From NCBI GenBank assembly GCA_963765285.1, contig CAVXVR010000006.1, positions 186,001 through 250,000 on the forward strand: DNA of 64,000 bases. The letters run 5' to 3'. The notes under the pieces are model-generated. The model was not told the origin of the DNA and ran no database searches. It worked only from the letters and a program-made list of their open reading frames with translations. Within the stretch, counting starts at the first letter, position 1. Each line of letters opens with the position of its first letter. Positions 9,369 through 18,205 of this stretch are shown here, in pieces. The position numbers were made by a program, and so were the translations under genes. Source of the DNA: CAVWZH01 sp963765285. GTDB taxonomy: Bacteria > Acidobacteriota > Terriglobia > Terriglobales > Acidobacteriaceae.

Positions 9369-10818
9369 TCACGACAGTTCCGCCATCGCTGGCGTCCTGA
9401 GCCCTCTCTGCAATCTCATTAGCACATAGTAAGAGACAAACGCCACTACAAATCCCACAAACCACGAATAGTCATACAGAGTCCGTAGCGAAGGTACGAC
9501 CAACCCAACCAGCGCCGTTCCCGCTCCCGCCGCCAGCGCCGCTAATCGCCAGCCAGTTGAACCCGCCGGAATATTCATAAGCGCCGCCGCGCAGGTAGAG
9601 GTCATCGACCACGAGCACTCGCCGGCGAATTACGAAGTAGTCGCAAATCATGATGCCCGCCACCGGGCCCAGAAACGCAGCATAGCCTCCGAGCCAGCCG
9701 AAGATGAACGTGCCGTAGCTCGACAGCAGTTTCCAGGGCATCAGCGCGATTCCCATGAAGCAGGTGATCACGCCGCCCGTGCGGAAGTTGATCTTGCGCG
9801 GCCACAGGTTGGAAAAGTCGTTGGCCGGAGAAACCACATTGGCGCCGATATTCACATTCAGCGTCGCCAGCAGAATCGCCACCAGCGAAATCACGATAGC
9901 CACCGGCGAATGGAAGCGGCTGAGCAGTTGCACCGGGTCCCAGATCGCCTGCCCGTAAATGACCACTGTGGCAGAGGTCACAAGGATTCCGATCAGCGAA
10001 TACAGCGTCATCGTCGTGGGCAGCGCGAGGGCCTGCCCGATCACCTGCTGTCGCTGGCTGCGGGCAAAGCGGGTGAAGTCGGGAATGTTGAGCGAGACCG
10101 TCGCCCAGAAGCCGACCGTGGCATTCAGCGCCGGAACCAGGAACTTCAGAAAGTCCGCAAAGTTGGCGAACTTCGATGGGGCCGACAGCATGGGGCCAAA
10201 ACCGCCCGCGCTGCGATAGGCCCAGGCCAGCAGAAGAAATCCCACGGCCAGCAGAACCGGGGCGCTGATTCCCTGCAGGAAGCGGATGTACTCGATGCCC
10301 TTGAGAATGACGGCCAGATTGATGAGCCAAAAAGCCAGAAAACAGATCGCCGTACTGTGGGGAAAATGCGCCCAGCCTGGCGCCAGGATTGCGATCAGAC
10401 TGCTAACGGCTTCGCCGCCAATCCAGGTTTGAATGCCGAACCAGCCACAGGCAACCAAAGCTCGCAAGACCGCCGCGACATTCGCGCCCAATACGCCGAA
10501 CGACGCTCGCGCCAGCACCGGAAACGGCACGCCATAGCGTGCGCCCGGCTGCGAGTTCAACAGCATGGGGATCAACACGATGGTGTTGCCGAGAAATACC
10601 GTTGCCACCGCCTGCTTCCAGTTCATGCCGCCCTGAATCAGGCTCGCCGCCAGCATGTAGGTGAGGATGTTGACCGACATCGAGACCCACAACGCGGCGT
10701 AGTTGTAGGTGCCCCAGGTGCGGTCTTTAGCTGTAGTGGGCGCCAGGTCAGGGTTGTAGAGAGGGCTGGACTCGATCCTGGAATGCAGCGACTCTCGTGT
10801 TGTGGGTATGGTTGTCAT
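9369..10818 (-). CDS. NCS1-family nucleobase:cation symporter, C-terminally frameshifted
   Basis: Integral membrane permease for nucleobases, hydantoin or allantoin. The start MTTIPTTRESLHSR (ATG 10818) leads into the family signature NPDLAPTTAKDRTWGTYNYAALW, followed by about 12 hydrophobic helices with ARASFGVLGANVAAVLRALVA, GWFGIQTWIGGEA, NIPDFTRFA and NIGANVVSPANDFSN. After FNWLAIS (about 9545) the frame breaks. The remaining helices, LAALAAGAGTALVGLVV and YSWFVGFVVAFVSYYVLM, continue in another frame to 9369. Removing one base, apparently an extra G after AGC, restores a normal 483-residue protein. Its neighbours point to uptake of uracil, thymine or hydantoin. Confidence 0.88.
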
Positions 10819-10859
10819 GCTGACGACGCATCGGGTAGTGGGTGAGTGCGCAAGGCCTT

Positions 10860-10900
10860 TAACCACGAAGGACACGAGGGTACACGAAGGAAACCACAGA
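10860..10900. repeat. CACGAAGG-type short degenerate tandem repeat
   Basis: Immediately before the permease start lies a run of near-identical 8-10 bp units: CCACGAAGG, ACACGAGGG, TACACGAAGG, AAACCACAG. Similar fragments (TCCGTGTCTCCGTGA) occur at about 40472-40486 upstream of murD. These are common spacer repeats in this kind of genome and probably not regulatory. Confidence 0.5.
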
Positions 10901-10905
10901 ACCAG

Positions 10906-11800
10906 TCAGTCGGCAGCCATGGACTGGCCCGTTTGCGCCGTGAGCGGGCCATAGGTCTCTGGGACGACGGTCGCGGAAGAACTGCCAGACCTTCCGCACT
11001 TCCTGAATCATGTCCAGATCCAAATCCGCGACCACGATTTCGTCTTTGTCCCGGCTGGCTTGCGCGATGATCTTGCCGCGCGGATTGCAGAAGTAGCTCT
11101 TGCCGTAGAACTCCCCGATACTCCAGGGTTTTTCTGTTCCCACGCGGTTGATTGCGCCTACGAAATATCCGTTGGCCACAGCGTGAGCAGGCTGTTCGAG
11201 TTCCCACAGATACTCGGAGAGTCCCGCGACCGTTGCAGATGGATTAAAAACGATTTCTGCCCCGTTCAATCCCAGAATGCGCGCTCCTTCAGGAAAATGG
11301 CGGTCGTAGCAGATGTACACACCAACTTGTGCGTACTTTGTCTTGAAAACGGGATACCCGAGATCGCCCGGCGTGAAGTAGAACTTTTCCCAGAATCCGG
11401 GATGCACGTGCGGAATATGGTGTTTGCGGTATTTTCCCAGGTACCGGCCGTCGGCGTCGATCACCGCCGCGGTGTTGAAGTACAAGCCCGGCATCTGTTC
11501 TTCATAAACCGGCGCCACGATCACCATGCGGTGTTTCGCAGCGACTTTCTGCATCAGTTTGACGGTTGGCCCGTCGGGGACCCGCTCGGTCAGCTCGTAC
11601 CAGCGAATGTCTTGTTCCGCACAAAAATAAGGCCCGTAAAACAGCTCTTGCAGGCACAGGATCTTCACCCTCTTACGCGCTGCTTGCTCGATCATCTTGA
11701 GGTGCTTATCGATCATCGCCTTCTTGATTTCAGGCAACGAATGGTCGCTCCCCAGCACATTCTTTGCCTGAATAAGGCCACAGCGCACAATTCGAGACAT
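10906..11800 (-). CDS. Carbon-nitrogen hydrolase, beta-ureidopropionase-like (frameshift near C-terminus)
   Basis: Nitrilase-superfamily amidase expected to cleave N-carbamoyl-beta-alanine, the last step of reductive pyrimidine degradation. The catalytic Glu-Lys-Cys triad is visible in CLQELFYGPYF, LGKYRKHHIPHV and VGVYICYDRHFPEG. The start MSRIVRCGLIQAKN at ATG 11800 matches the family, although the frame is open further upstream to 12088. Near 10955 the frame shifts by one base: FRDRRP should continue ETYGPLTAQTGQSMAAD with a stop at 10906-10908. As written it runs on nonsensically to 10859. Context (dihydropyrimidinase, permease) favours ureidopropionase over N-carbamoylputrescine amidase. 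Confidence 0.85.
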
Positions 11801-11996
11801 GGACACACACCTCCGAGAGCCGCAAATATACCAGACCGTAGGGGCTGATTCTTCGCAAATGGAGAGTTTGAGAGGATGGGTGCGCAACGAGCCAGCTGCG
11901 GCGTCAGAAATGGCATTCGGCTTCAAGTTTTTTCTGCTCACTGAATTGGAAAAGGGGGATAATCTAATCAGGAAGCTGTCTCCGGGAGGGGTGCCC

Positions 11997-13136
11997 GTGA
12001 AAGCCCCACCTTTCAAGACGATTGGTTTCGGTTTTCCAGTCCTGCTCTCCCTGGCGTGGGTGGTTTTGCTGGGCGCCCAGGAGATCAAGATCTCCGCGGA
12101 AATCCCCGAGAAATTTCAATGGGACATGCAAACTGCGGCGCAGTTGCGGCCTATGCTGGTCGCCCAGAGCACTGCGGCCTCGGAGCGGTATGCTATCGGC
12201 TGCCGCGTCCTAGAAAAGCTGGTGAATCAAGTCCCTGCCGTGAGGCTCTCCTGGGAGTTGCGCATCACGAACGACGATCTTCTGAACGCTTTCGCGTCAC
12301 CCGACGGAACCATCTACGTGGGCCGAGGACTCGCGCAACTGGCCGGCTCCAACGACGGGCTGTGGGCCGCAATCCTGTCTCACGAGATCGCTCACATAGT
12401 GCGCCGCGACTGGGCACGCCGCTATCTTTACGAAAAGTCGTTGCAAAACTCCGGGGCTACGCTCGTTCTGGGTGACCCGGGCCTTCTCCCCGGGACATGG
12501 ACTGATGCGACGAAGGCTTCTGCCGACCTCGCCAGTTTCTGCCGCCAAATGGAAGTGGATGCCGATGCTCTAGGCCTGATCCTCATGGCCCGCGCCGGCT
12601 ACCATCCCGATTTTGTTCCGGCCTTGCATCACTTGTTGCACGCGCAAAGCTCGGGCCGGACCACTACGTCGATCTACGCCATGCATCCCTGCTGGGAAAC
12701 TCGGGACCAGCAGCTCGAACGCGCTTACATTGCATCGCGAAACGAATTTGAACGTCTGTGGCCAGAGTGGTATGCCTCACCCGGCGGCAATCCGCCAATT
12801 GTCGTTTTCGCGGGAGAGCCGACAGCAAGAAAGACGGGAGCCGGGGAATGGGAAATCCGGATCCCTATGAGTTGCCAAAACCTGGCAGGAGTAGTGGAGG
12901 TAGTCTTGGTGACCCATCCGAGCCGCGGAGAGACGATGGTCAGCGACCGCCAGCTTCACGCGTCGAGCGAAGAACTCCGGCAGCTCACGGGTTGCACGTC
13001 ACTCAAGACGCTCGTTACGTTCACCTTTGTAGACAACGCCCACACGAAGAAATCTGGCGACTTGGGGGAGGTCTACATTCTCGATGACTCGGGCTCGGTG
13101 CTCTCCCGCGCCGAGATCTCCAAGGCTAGGCGCTAG
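11997..13136 (+). CDS. Secreted M48-family zinc metalloprotease
   Basis: Peptidase of the M48 (BepA/HtpX-like) family, probably periplasmic. Start GTG 11997 is chosen because GGGAGGG lies 6 bp upstream and the product then begins with a good signal peptide (basic MKAPPFKTIG, then FGFPVLLSLAWVVLLGA). The catalytic zinc motif HExxH is in ILSHEIAHIVRRDWA, and the downstream Glu ligand is probably in MEVDADALGLILMARAGY. After the protease core there is a C-terminal domain of about 130 residues without a known signature. It is divergent from the amidase gene and convergent with the VWA gene. The substrate is unknown; members of the family handle misfolded outer-membrane proteins. Confidence 0.85.
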   Translation: MKAPPFKTIGFGFPVLLSLAWVVLLGAQEIKISAEIPEKFQWDMQTAAQLRPMLVAQSTAASERYAIGCRVLEKLVNQVPAVRLSWELRITNDDLLNAFASPDGTIYVGRGLAQLAGSNDGLWAAILSHEIAHIVRRDWARRYLYEKSLQNSGATLVLGDPGLLPGTWTDATKASADLASFCRQMEVDADALGLILMARAGYHPDFVPALHHLLHAQSSGRTTTSIYAMHPCWETRDQQLERAYIASRNEFERLWPEWYASPGGNPPIVVFAGEPTARKTGAGEWEIRIPMSCQNLAGVVEVVLVTHPSRGETMVSDRQLHASSEELRQLTGCTSLKTLVTFTFVDNAHTKKSGDLGEVYILDDSGSVLSRAEISKARR

Positions 13137-13173
13137 AGGAACCCGCCGTAACAGCGCGCAATCCGTCCAAGGA

Positions 13174-14163
13174 CTATTCTGTCTTCCCCGCCGCCGGCAC
13201 CCATACGCTATCTGCCGCACGCAGCTCAGCGCCGGGGACTTCGGTAGAAATCTTCACGGTTTGCAGTCCCGCCTTTTTTTGCGGCCTGGCACCGAACGTA
13301 AGCAAGTACTGGTTATCGAGCAGTTTTTGCATGTCGTTCAGGTAGGGCTGGTAGCTCACGGGATCTCCCAATCCCAGGTAGAAAGATTCCCCGCCCGTAT
13401 CATCGGAGAGTTTCGAAAGGCTGCTCTGGCCAAGAGTGGCTTGCCAAAAGCTGGTGCGGATGCGGCCAGTCCCGAGAACGTACATCGAATAAATCGGCAC
13501 GCCTGCACGTTGGGCCGCATCGCTCGCTGTCTGAACATCTGGATCGATGGGCTGCAATCCCCGCCCACCAAACCCGCCACCCGCTCCGTAAGCGTTCCGA
13601 AAGCGGTCGATGCCGTCGCTGACCATCAATACTGCCCGGCGATTACTGTGTCCGGACCAGCGCTTCATCAAGTCGACCACCGAAAGATAGGGACTGGAGA
13701 ACGCCCCAAATCCTCTCGGCAGGCGCAAAGCGTTAGCCACCAGTGCGTGGTCGGTGGTGAAGTCCTGCACCAGGGTAAAGGTCGCGTTGCTCATGTAGCC
13801 GAGAGCGAGACTGGTGGTGGCAGGCTGCGCATTGACCCAGGCTTTCAGGTCGTTCAGCTTCGATCCCAAGCTGGTGGTGTCCGCCGCATCGTCGATCAGG
13901 ATGAACATGTCGAGGGCTGCGTTCTCGCCTTTCGCGGCTGTCCATTGCAAAACCTTCATGCGCTGTTTGCCCTGGCGAACGATCACATCTTCCTGGTTGA
14001 TCACGGGAGCAGGCTTGTCTTTGGCGCCCTCAACCGTGACCACCATGCGCACCGGAACGGTTGCCGGGGCTGCGGGTTCTGCCGCCTGCAGGGGAACCAG
14101 GAAAGCGGCCATCATTGTTGCGACGACCACCAGTGAGCTGAGAACACAGCGTGGAGTCTTCAT
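13174..14163 (-). CDS. Secreted VWA-domain protein (VWFA-related Acidobacteria-type)
   Basis: A 329-residue exported protein with a von Willebrand factor A domain. The ATG at 14163 is preferred because it gives a signal peptide (MKTPRCVLSSLVVVATMMAA, cleavage near LQAAEP); the frame is open upstream to 14565 but without a plausible N-terminus. The MIDAS-like segment is MFILIDDAADTTSLGSKL, a variant of the DxSxS motif in which the second Asp is kept and the Ser residues are partly replaced. VLMVSDGIDRF carries the later Asp. The C-terminus ends in a beta-rich module. No partner genes are adjacent; the function is probably surface adhesion or protein interaction. Confidence 0.75.
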   Translation of the reverse strand: MKTPRCVLSSLVVVATMMAAFLVPLQAAEPAAPATVPVRMVVTVEGAKDKPAPVINQEDVIVRQGKQRMKVLQWTAAKGENAALDMFILIDDAADTTSLGSKLNDLKAWVNAQPATTSLALGYMSNATFTLVQDFTTDHALVANALRLPRGFGAFSSPYLSVVDLMKRWSGHSNRRAVLMVSDGIDRFRNAYGAGGGFGGRGLQPIDPDVQTASDAAQRAGVPIYSMYVLGTGRIRTSFWQATLGQSSLSKLSDDTGGESFYLGLGDPVSYQPYLNDMQKLLDNQYLLTFGARPQKKAGLQTVKISTEVPGAELRAADSVWVPAAGKTE

Positions 14164-14286
14164 GCGTGCACCTCGGGCTGGAATTTGGGCACACATATTA
14201 ACAGGACAATCGGCGTTGTGCAGCCCTGTTTCTCCGGGAGCATTTGACCCGTCGGGTGTGGGCCCGGGAATTGGGCACAGTTCCCG

Positions 14287-14292
14287 TATAAT
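14287..14292 (+). promoter_or_regulatory. TATAAT -10 element just upstream of trpC
   Basis: A perfect TATAAT hexamer ends 13 bases before the GTG start codon of trpC. I see no good -35 at the right distance (TTGGGC at 14271 is too close). Transcription from this site would begin about 7 bases before the start codon, giving an almost leaderless mRNA without a Shine-Dalgarno sequence. No attenuator or leader peptide fits here. Confidence 0.5.
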
Positions 14293-14305
14293 CTGAGAAT
14301 TCGCC

Positions 14306-15112
14306 GTGTCCGCCACTCTTGCACAAATCGTGGCCGCTTCGCGCCGCAGGGTCTGTGAAACCCGGCAAACTGCGGATCTGCGCGAACTTGAGCAGCGGGT
14401 GCAAGAGCATACCCCTCGCGGGTTTCGGAGGGCGCTGGAAGCCGGAAGTGGCCGAGGCGTGGCGATTATCGCCGAGCTGAAAAAGGCGTCGCCGTCGCGC
14501 GGACTGATTCGTAAAGATTTTGATGCTGCCGCTCTGGCCCGTGAATTGGAAGGCGCGGGCGCCACAGCGCTTTCGGCATTGACCGACGAGGAATTCTTTC
14601 AAGGTTCTCTCGAAAATCTCAGGAAGGCGTCAGCCGCCACGGATCTGCCATGCCTTCGCAAGGATTTCATCGTCGATGAATTTCAGCTGCTGGAAGCACG
14701 AGCCAATCGCGCGGACGCCGTCCTGCTTATCGTGGCTGCGCTCTCACAACCCGAACTGGTTGGGCTGACCATACAGAGCCGCGAATACGAACTCGACGTT
14801 CTTTGCGAAGTTCATGATCAGGAAGAGTTGCATCGCGCGCTGGACGCGGGATGCAACCTGATCGGAGTGAACAACCGCGACTTGCGGACCTTCGACGTCG
14901 ATTTGGAAACTGCGCTGCGGCTCGCTTCATTCATACCAAACAATGTCGTAACGGTCGCCGAGAGCGGCATCAATACCGGAGGAGACATCGCCCGTTTGCG
15001 CTCTGCTGGATATCATGCATTTCTGGTGGGCGAGTCACTGATGAAGGCGGCGTCGCCCGGAGAAGCGCTGCAAAAATTGCTGGCAGAGTCGCAAGTTCCG
15101 GCCGCGAAGTAG
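14306..15112 (+). CDS. trpC: Indole-3-glycerol phosphate synthase
   Basis: Ring-closing step of tryptophan synthesis (EC 4.1.1.48). The 268-residue TIM barrel contains the family blocks IIAELKKASPSRGLIRKDFD, ALTDEEFFQGSLENL, LRKDFIVDEFQLLEARANRADAVLLI, GVNNRDLRTFDVDL and AESGINTGGDIARL. These carry the catalytic Lys residues and the Glu/Asn pair. The start is GTG 14306. It opens a rightward trpC-trpF-trpB series; trpE, trpG and trpD are not in this window. The stop is followed directly by a period-7 repeat spacer. Confidence 0.96.
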   Translation: MSATLAQIVAASRRRVCETRQTADLRELEQRVQEHTPRGFRRALEAGSGRGVAIIAELKKASPSRGLIRKDFDAAALARELEGAGATALSALTDEEFFQGSLENLRKASAATDLPCLRKDFIVDEFQLLEARANRADAVLLIVAALSQPELVGLTIQSREYELDVLCEVHDQEELHRALDAGCNLIGVNNRDLRTFDVDLETALRLASFIPNNVVTVAESGINTGGDIARLRSAGYHAFLVGESLMKAASPGEALQKLLAESQVPAAK

Positions 15113-15114
15113 AA

Positions 15115-15149
15115 GCGACTGAGAACTGATAACGAAGAACTGACGACTG
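15115..15149. repeat. Period-7 degenerate tandem repeat (trpC-trpF spacer)
   Basis: Five consecutive heptads directly after the trpC stop: GCGACTG, AGAACTG, ATAACGA, AGAACTG, ACGACTG. The register is exact at 7 bases while the units vary. It occupies most of the 63-bp trpC-trpF gap. Related period-7 arrays occur at 19365, 19448, 19846, 40441 and 48361 in this window. Confidence 0.7.
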
Positions 15150-15175
15150 ATTTTTTCTTCCCCCCATGCATCGCC

Positions 15176-15877
15176 ATGACCTGGATCAAGATTTGCGGCA
15201 TCACCAATCTGGAAGACGCGCTCGTCGCGGTGGAAGCAGGCGCCGATGCACTGGGGTTTGTGTTTTATGAGAAGAGTCCGAGGAATGTTACCCCTGAGAC
15301 GGTGCGGGATATCGTTTCGAGGCTGCCGGAGAAGACCGAGAAGGTCGGGGTCTTTCTATACCGGGATTCCGAACACGCTTTCAGGATTGCCGATGCAGCC
15401 GGCTTAACGAGCCTGCAGATCCACCTGCACCTGCGCCTTTCCCCTCAAACGGAGAACAACGGCCCACTGCTGGCGACTGCTACCCCGCGGACAAAAAGAT
15501 TCTATCTGGCGTTGCCGGCGTCATGGTTTCTCGCCGATGGGCCTGTAAGAGCGAATCTAGCCTCGTTCATCGAAGAAAGGCCGGAGCGAAGTTTTGACAG
15601 GCTTCTTCTGGACTCTGAAACGTCGGACCTCCCGGGAGGAACAGGCACATCTTTCGATTGGGACCGAGCGGCGCCCGTGTTCGAGAAGATGAGTGCGAGC
15701 CTCAATGTGGTAGCAGCCGGAGGCCTCACCCCCGCCAACGTGGCCGAGGCAATCCGTATACTGAAGCCCTGGGGCGTGGACGTCTCATCCGGGGTCGAAG
15801 CACGCCCGGGGAAGAAAGATCCTGAGAAGGTTCGCGCTTTCATTGCCGCGGTGCGGCAAGCGGACAAGAGTGCATAA
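15176..15877 (+). CDS. trpF: Phosphoribosylanthranilate isomerase
   Basis: Amadori rearrangement step of tryptophan synthesis (EC 5.3.1.24). The 233-residue TIM barrel starts WIKICGITNLEDALVAVEAG with the catalytic Cys, followed by GADALGFVFYEKSPRNV and the C-terminal phosphate-binding NVVAAGGLTPANVAEAI and GVDVSSGVEARPGKKDP. The LQIHLH segment replaces the usual VQLHG, and an insertion of about 15 residues follows (LSPQTENNGPLLATATP), a variable loop in this family. The stop TAA is followed immediately by the ATG of trpB, so the two are co-transcribed. Confidence 0.94.
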   Translation: MTWIKICGITNLEDALVAVEAGADALGFVFYEKSPRNVTPETVRDIVSRLPEKTEKVGVFLYRDSEHAFRIADAAGLTSLQIHLHLRLSPQTENNGPLLATATPRTKRFYLALPASWFLADGPVRANLASFIEERPERSFDRLLLDSETSDLPGGTGTSFDWDRAAPVFEKMSASLNVVAAGGLTPANVAEAIRILKPWGVDVSSGVEARPGKKDPEKVRAFIAAVRQADKSA

Positions 15878-17089
15878 ATGGCGACTGCAAGTACAGCAAC
15901 CAAGAAGCAAGGCGTCGCGGGCGGCCGATTTGGCCCATACGGCGGGCGCTATGTTCCCGAGACGCTCATGGCCGCGCTCGAGGAATTGGAGCGAGAATAC
16001 GAAAAAGCCAAGCGCGACAAAAAGTTCCAGCGTCGCTTAGATGAGCTCTTGCGTACCTATGCCGGACGGCCCACGCCGTTATTTTTTGCGCGACGCCTCA
16101 CGCAAAAGCTCGGCGGGGCCAAGATTTACCTGAAACGGGAGGATCTTCTCCACACCGGAGCGCACAAGATCAACAACTGTCTCGGGCAGGGGTTGCTGGT
16201 CGAACGCATGGGCAAGCATCGCGTGATTGCCGAAACTGGCGCAGGGCAGCACGGCGTTGCGACCGCCACGGTTTGCGCGCTGCTCGGATTTGATTGCGTA
16301 GTCTACATGGGCACGGAAGACATGCGCCGCCAGGAGCTGAATGTCTTCCGCATGCGTCTACTCGGGGCGGAAGTACGCGGCGTGGATTCCGGTTCACGCA
16401 CTTTGAAAGACGCCATCAATGAAGCCATGCGCGACTGGGTGACGAACGTCCGCACCACGCACTATTTGCTGGGCAGCGTGCTGGGCGCACATCCCTATCC
16501 CACCATGGTGAGGGATTTTCATAAGGTCATCGGCCGCGAAGCACGCGCGCAGATTCTTAAAGCTGAGGGAAAGCTGCCGACGACGATCATCGCCTGCGTG
16601 GGCGGCGGCTCCAATTCTATCGGGATCTTCTATGACTTCATCAAAGACAAGCGAGTCAAACTGATCGGAGTGGAGGCAGGCGGGCGCGGCGAAAAGCTTG
16701 GCGATCACGCAGCGCGTTTTCGCGGCGGCTCGCCGGGCGTGCTGCAGGGGACATATTCGTACGTCCTGCAAGACGCCGCCGGGCAGATCGCAACTACCCA
16801 CTCGGTTTCTGCCGGGTTAGATTACCCTTCGATCGGGCCGGAACATGCGTGGTTGAAAGAGTCCGGCCGCGCCGAATACCTTCCTGCTTCCGATGCCGAG
16901 GCACTGGAAGCGACGACGCTGTTGGCGCGGACGGAGGGGATCATTCCTGCACTGGAGTCGGCACATGCCGTGGCGGAAGTGATCAAGCGCGCGCCGAAGA
17001 TGAAGAAGTCGGAGATTGTGATCGTGAATATCTCGGGCCGCGGGGATAAAGACGTTGGAATTATGCGGGAGAATCTCAAGCTGGATTAG
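15878..17089 (+). CDS. trpB: Tryptophan synthase beta subunit
   Basis: PLP enzyme that joins indole and serine to form tryptophan (EC 4.2.1.20). The 403-residue protein shows GRFGPYGGRYVPETLM, the PLP lysine in REDLLHTGAHKINNCLGQ, AETGAGQHGVATATVCALL with the catalytic Glu, VGGGSNSIGIFYDFI for the PLP phosphate, and the C-terminal NISGRGDKDVGIM. It is a canonical TrpB1 in length and motifs. In most relatives trpA follows at once; here 1.5 kb with a foreign-looking gene and an antisense toxin-antitoxin module separates them. Confidence 0.97.
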   Translation: MATASTATKKQGVAGGRFGPYGGRYVPETLMAALEELEREYEKAKRDKKFQRRLDELLRTYAGRPTPLFFARRLTQKLGGAKIYLKREDLLHTGAHKINNCLGQGLLVERMGKHRVIAETGAGQHGVATATVCALLGFDCVVYMGTEDMRRQELNVFRMRLLGAEVRGVDSGSRTLKDAINEAMRDWVTNVRTTHYLLGSVLGAHPYPTMVRDFHKVIGREARAQILKAEGKLPTTIIACVGGGSNSIGIFYDFIKDKRVKLIGVEAGGRGEKLGDHAARFRGGSPGVLQGTYSYVLQDAAGQIATTHSVSAGLDYPSIGPEHAWLKESGRAEYLPASDAEALEATTLLARTEGIIPALESAHAVAEVIKRAPKMKKSEIVIVNISGRGDKDVGIMRENLKLD

Positions 17090-17259
17090 CTTGGCGGGTG
17101 CCCCACTTCCGAGTTCTTTGCAAATGAGTGGATAGTGGGCAATCCAACAAAATTCAACATTACAGTCAGTCTCGGTGGAGCTTTCGCCGGATGCGAATGT
17201 GAATATCGGAAAAATGGCAGTTAAACAAGAAAAATAGAGGATATTCGTCGAACAACCCA

Positions 17260-17802
17260 ATGGCAAAACACGATAAACTCGTCGCCCTTAAGCGTATTCG
17301 GGGCGATGTGATAGACAAAATCTATAAAGAACGCTGGGAGGAAGTTTGGTTCTTCCCGGAGTACAAGCAAGTGGGAGTAAAAGGGTTTCTCGGAACCGAT
17401 CCGATATTTTTTCTATCAATCAATCCAAGTTTTGGAACTTTTCCCTCAGTTCCAGTCGAGTTTTACTATCGAAATCTAGAACGGCAAGGCTTTGGAAACG
17501 CGCACCTAACGGACTTTTTTAAGGTGAAATGTAAAAACAAAAACTCCAAAGAATTGCGCCGGAATGAAGGGCTAGTAAAAGAATCCATGCAAACTCTCAG
17601 AAAGGAAATCAAAGCTTTGTCGCCAAAGCTAATCGTCGGAGTCGGAATTTCGTACCGCAAGTTTTACCGTCAGATTCTTGGTGGCTACGATATTCCTCTT
17701 CGTCTAATTCCTCATTACGCGCAGCAGTTTAACAACGGCGAAAAAAAGAAACGGTTTAGAAGGAAGCTGCGAGAGATTCGCAAATTCTACAACACATTGT
17801 AA
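17260..17802 (+). CDS. Uracil-DNA-glycosylase-superfamily-like protein, AT-rich, probably acquired
   Basis: A 180-residue basic protein that I cannot name with certainty. Its layout resembles the UDG superfamily: FFLSINPSFG in place of the GxNPG nucleotide-pocket motif; GNAHLTDFFKVKC in the position of the family-4 NxxLTNxVKC block; LRKEIKALSPKLIVGVG like the conserved EIxxLxPKLIVALG helix-strand; and IPHYAQQF in place of the late HPS loop. The catalytic Asp of active glycosylases is not evident, so activity is doubtful. Base composition is clearly more AT-rich than trpB and trpA on either side. The ATG at 17260 has no strong ribosome-binding site. It may repair or bind modified DNA (inference). 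Confidence 0.6.
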   Translation: MAKHDKLVALKRIRGDVIDKIYKERWEEVWFFPEYKQVGVKGFLGTDPIFFLSINPSFGTFPSVPVEFYYRNLERQGFGNAHLTDFFKVKCKNKNSKELRRNEGLVKESMQTLRKEIKALSPKLIVGVGISYRKFYRQILGGYDIPLRLIPHYAQQFNNGEKKKRFRRKLREIRKFYNTL

Positions 17803-17902
17803 TCCGTCATTTCTGTTACTTCCGCTGGCGGGTAGCCCCAGATCTCCATCGGTGGCAGCACCGACTTCCCGAAAACTGCGAGAAGGGGGGCAGTGATTTT
17901 AG

Positions 17903-18205
17903 TCATGCGCGAACGAGATCGCGCCGTTCGAGCCGGGGAAGCGCCTGAATAGATTTTCCGGCCTTCTTCTGGGCGAGGCGGAGTTCGTAGAGGCTTTGCA
18001 AATTCAGCCAGAATTCTGCGCTTGTGCCAAAGAAATGAGCCAGGCGCAGGGCGGTATCGCCCGTAATCGCGCGGGTTCCATTCAGGACTTGCGTCACCCG
18101 GTTGGTTGGAACGTTGATCTTCCGCGCCAGCGCCGCCGCGCTCATGTTAAGCGCCTTGAGTTCTTCCGCGAGATGCTCGCCGGGATGGATAGCGGTCAAT
18201 GCCAT
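17903..18205 (-). CDS. higA: HigA-family antitoxin (XRE HTH)
   Basis: A 100-residue antitoxin of the HigA/VapI type: IHPGEHLAEELKALNMSAAALARKINV, then VTQVLNGTRAITGDTALRLAHFFGTSAEFWLNLQ. It should neutralise HigB and repress the pair through its HTH. The ATG at 18205 is chosen because AAGGAG lies just upstream; an earlier in-frame ATG at 18232 lacks one. It is transcribed opposite to the trp genes and follows higB, the usual higB-higA order. Confidence 0.92.
   Translation of the reverse strand: MALTAIHPGEHLAEELKALNMSAAALARKINVPTNRVTQVLNGTRAITGDTALRLAHFFGTSAEFWLNLQSLYELRLAQKKAGKSIQALPRLERRDLVRA

Noticed and set aside
9910..10845. Plus-strand 311-residue open frame opposite the NCS1 permease
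   Set aside because: Antisense to a clearly conserved transporter; composition dominated by Arg, Gln and His with no fold or motif.
10815..11207. Arg-rich 130-residue minus-strand frame inside the amidase region
   Set aside because: It overlaps the conserved amidase core in another frame and is rich in Arg, Ser and Gly, as expected for shadow frames in GC-rich DNA.
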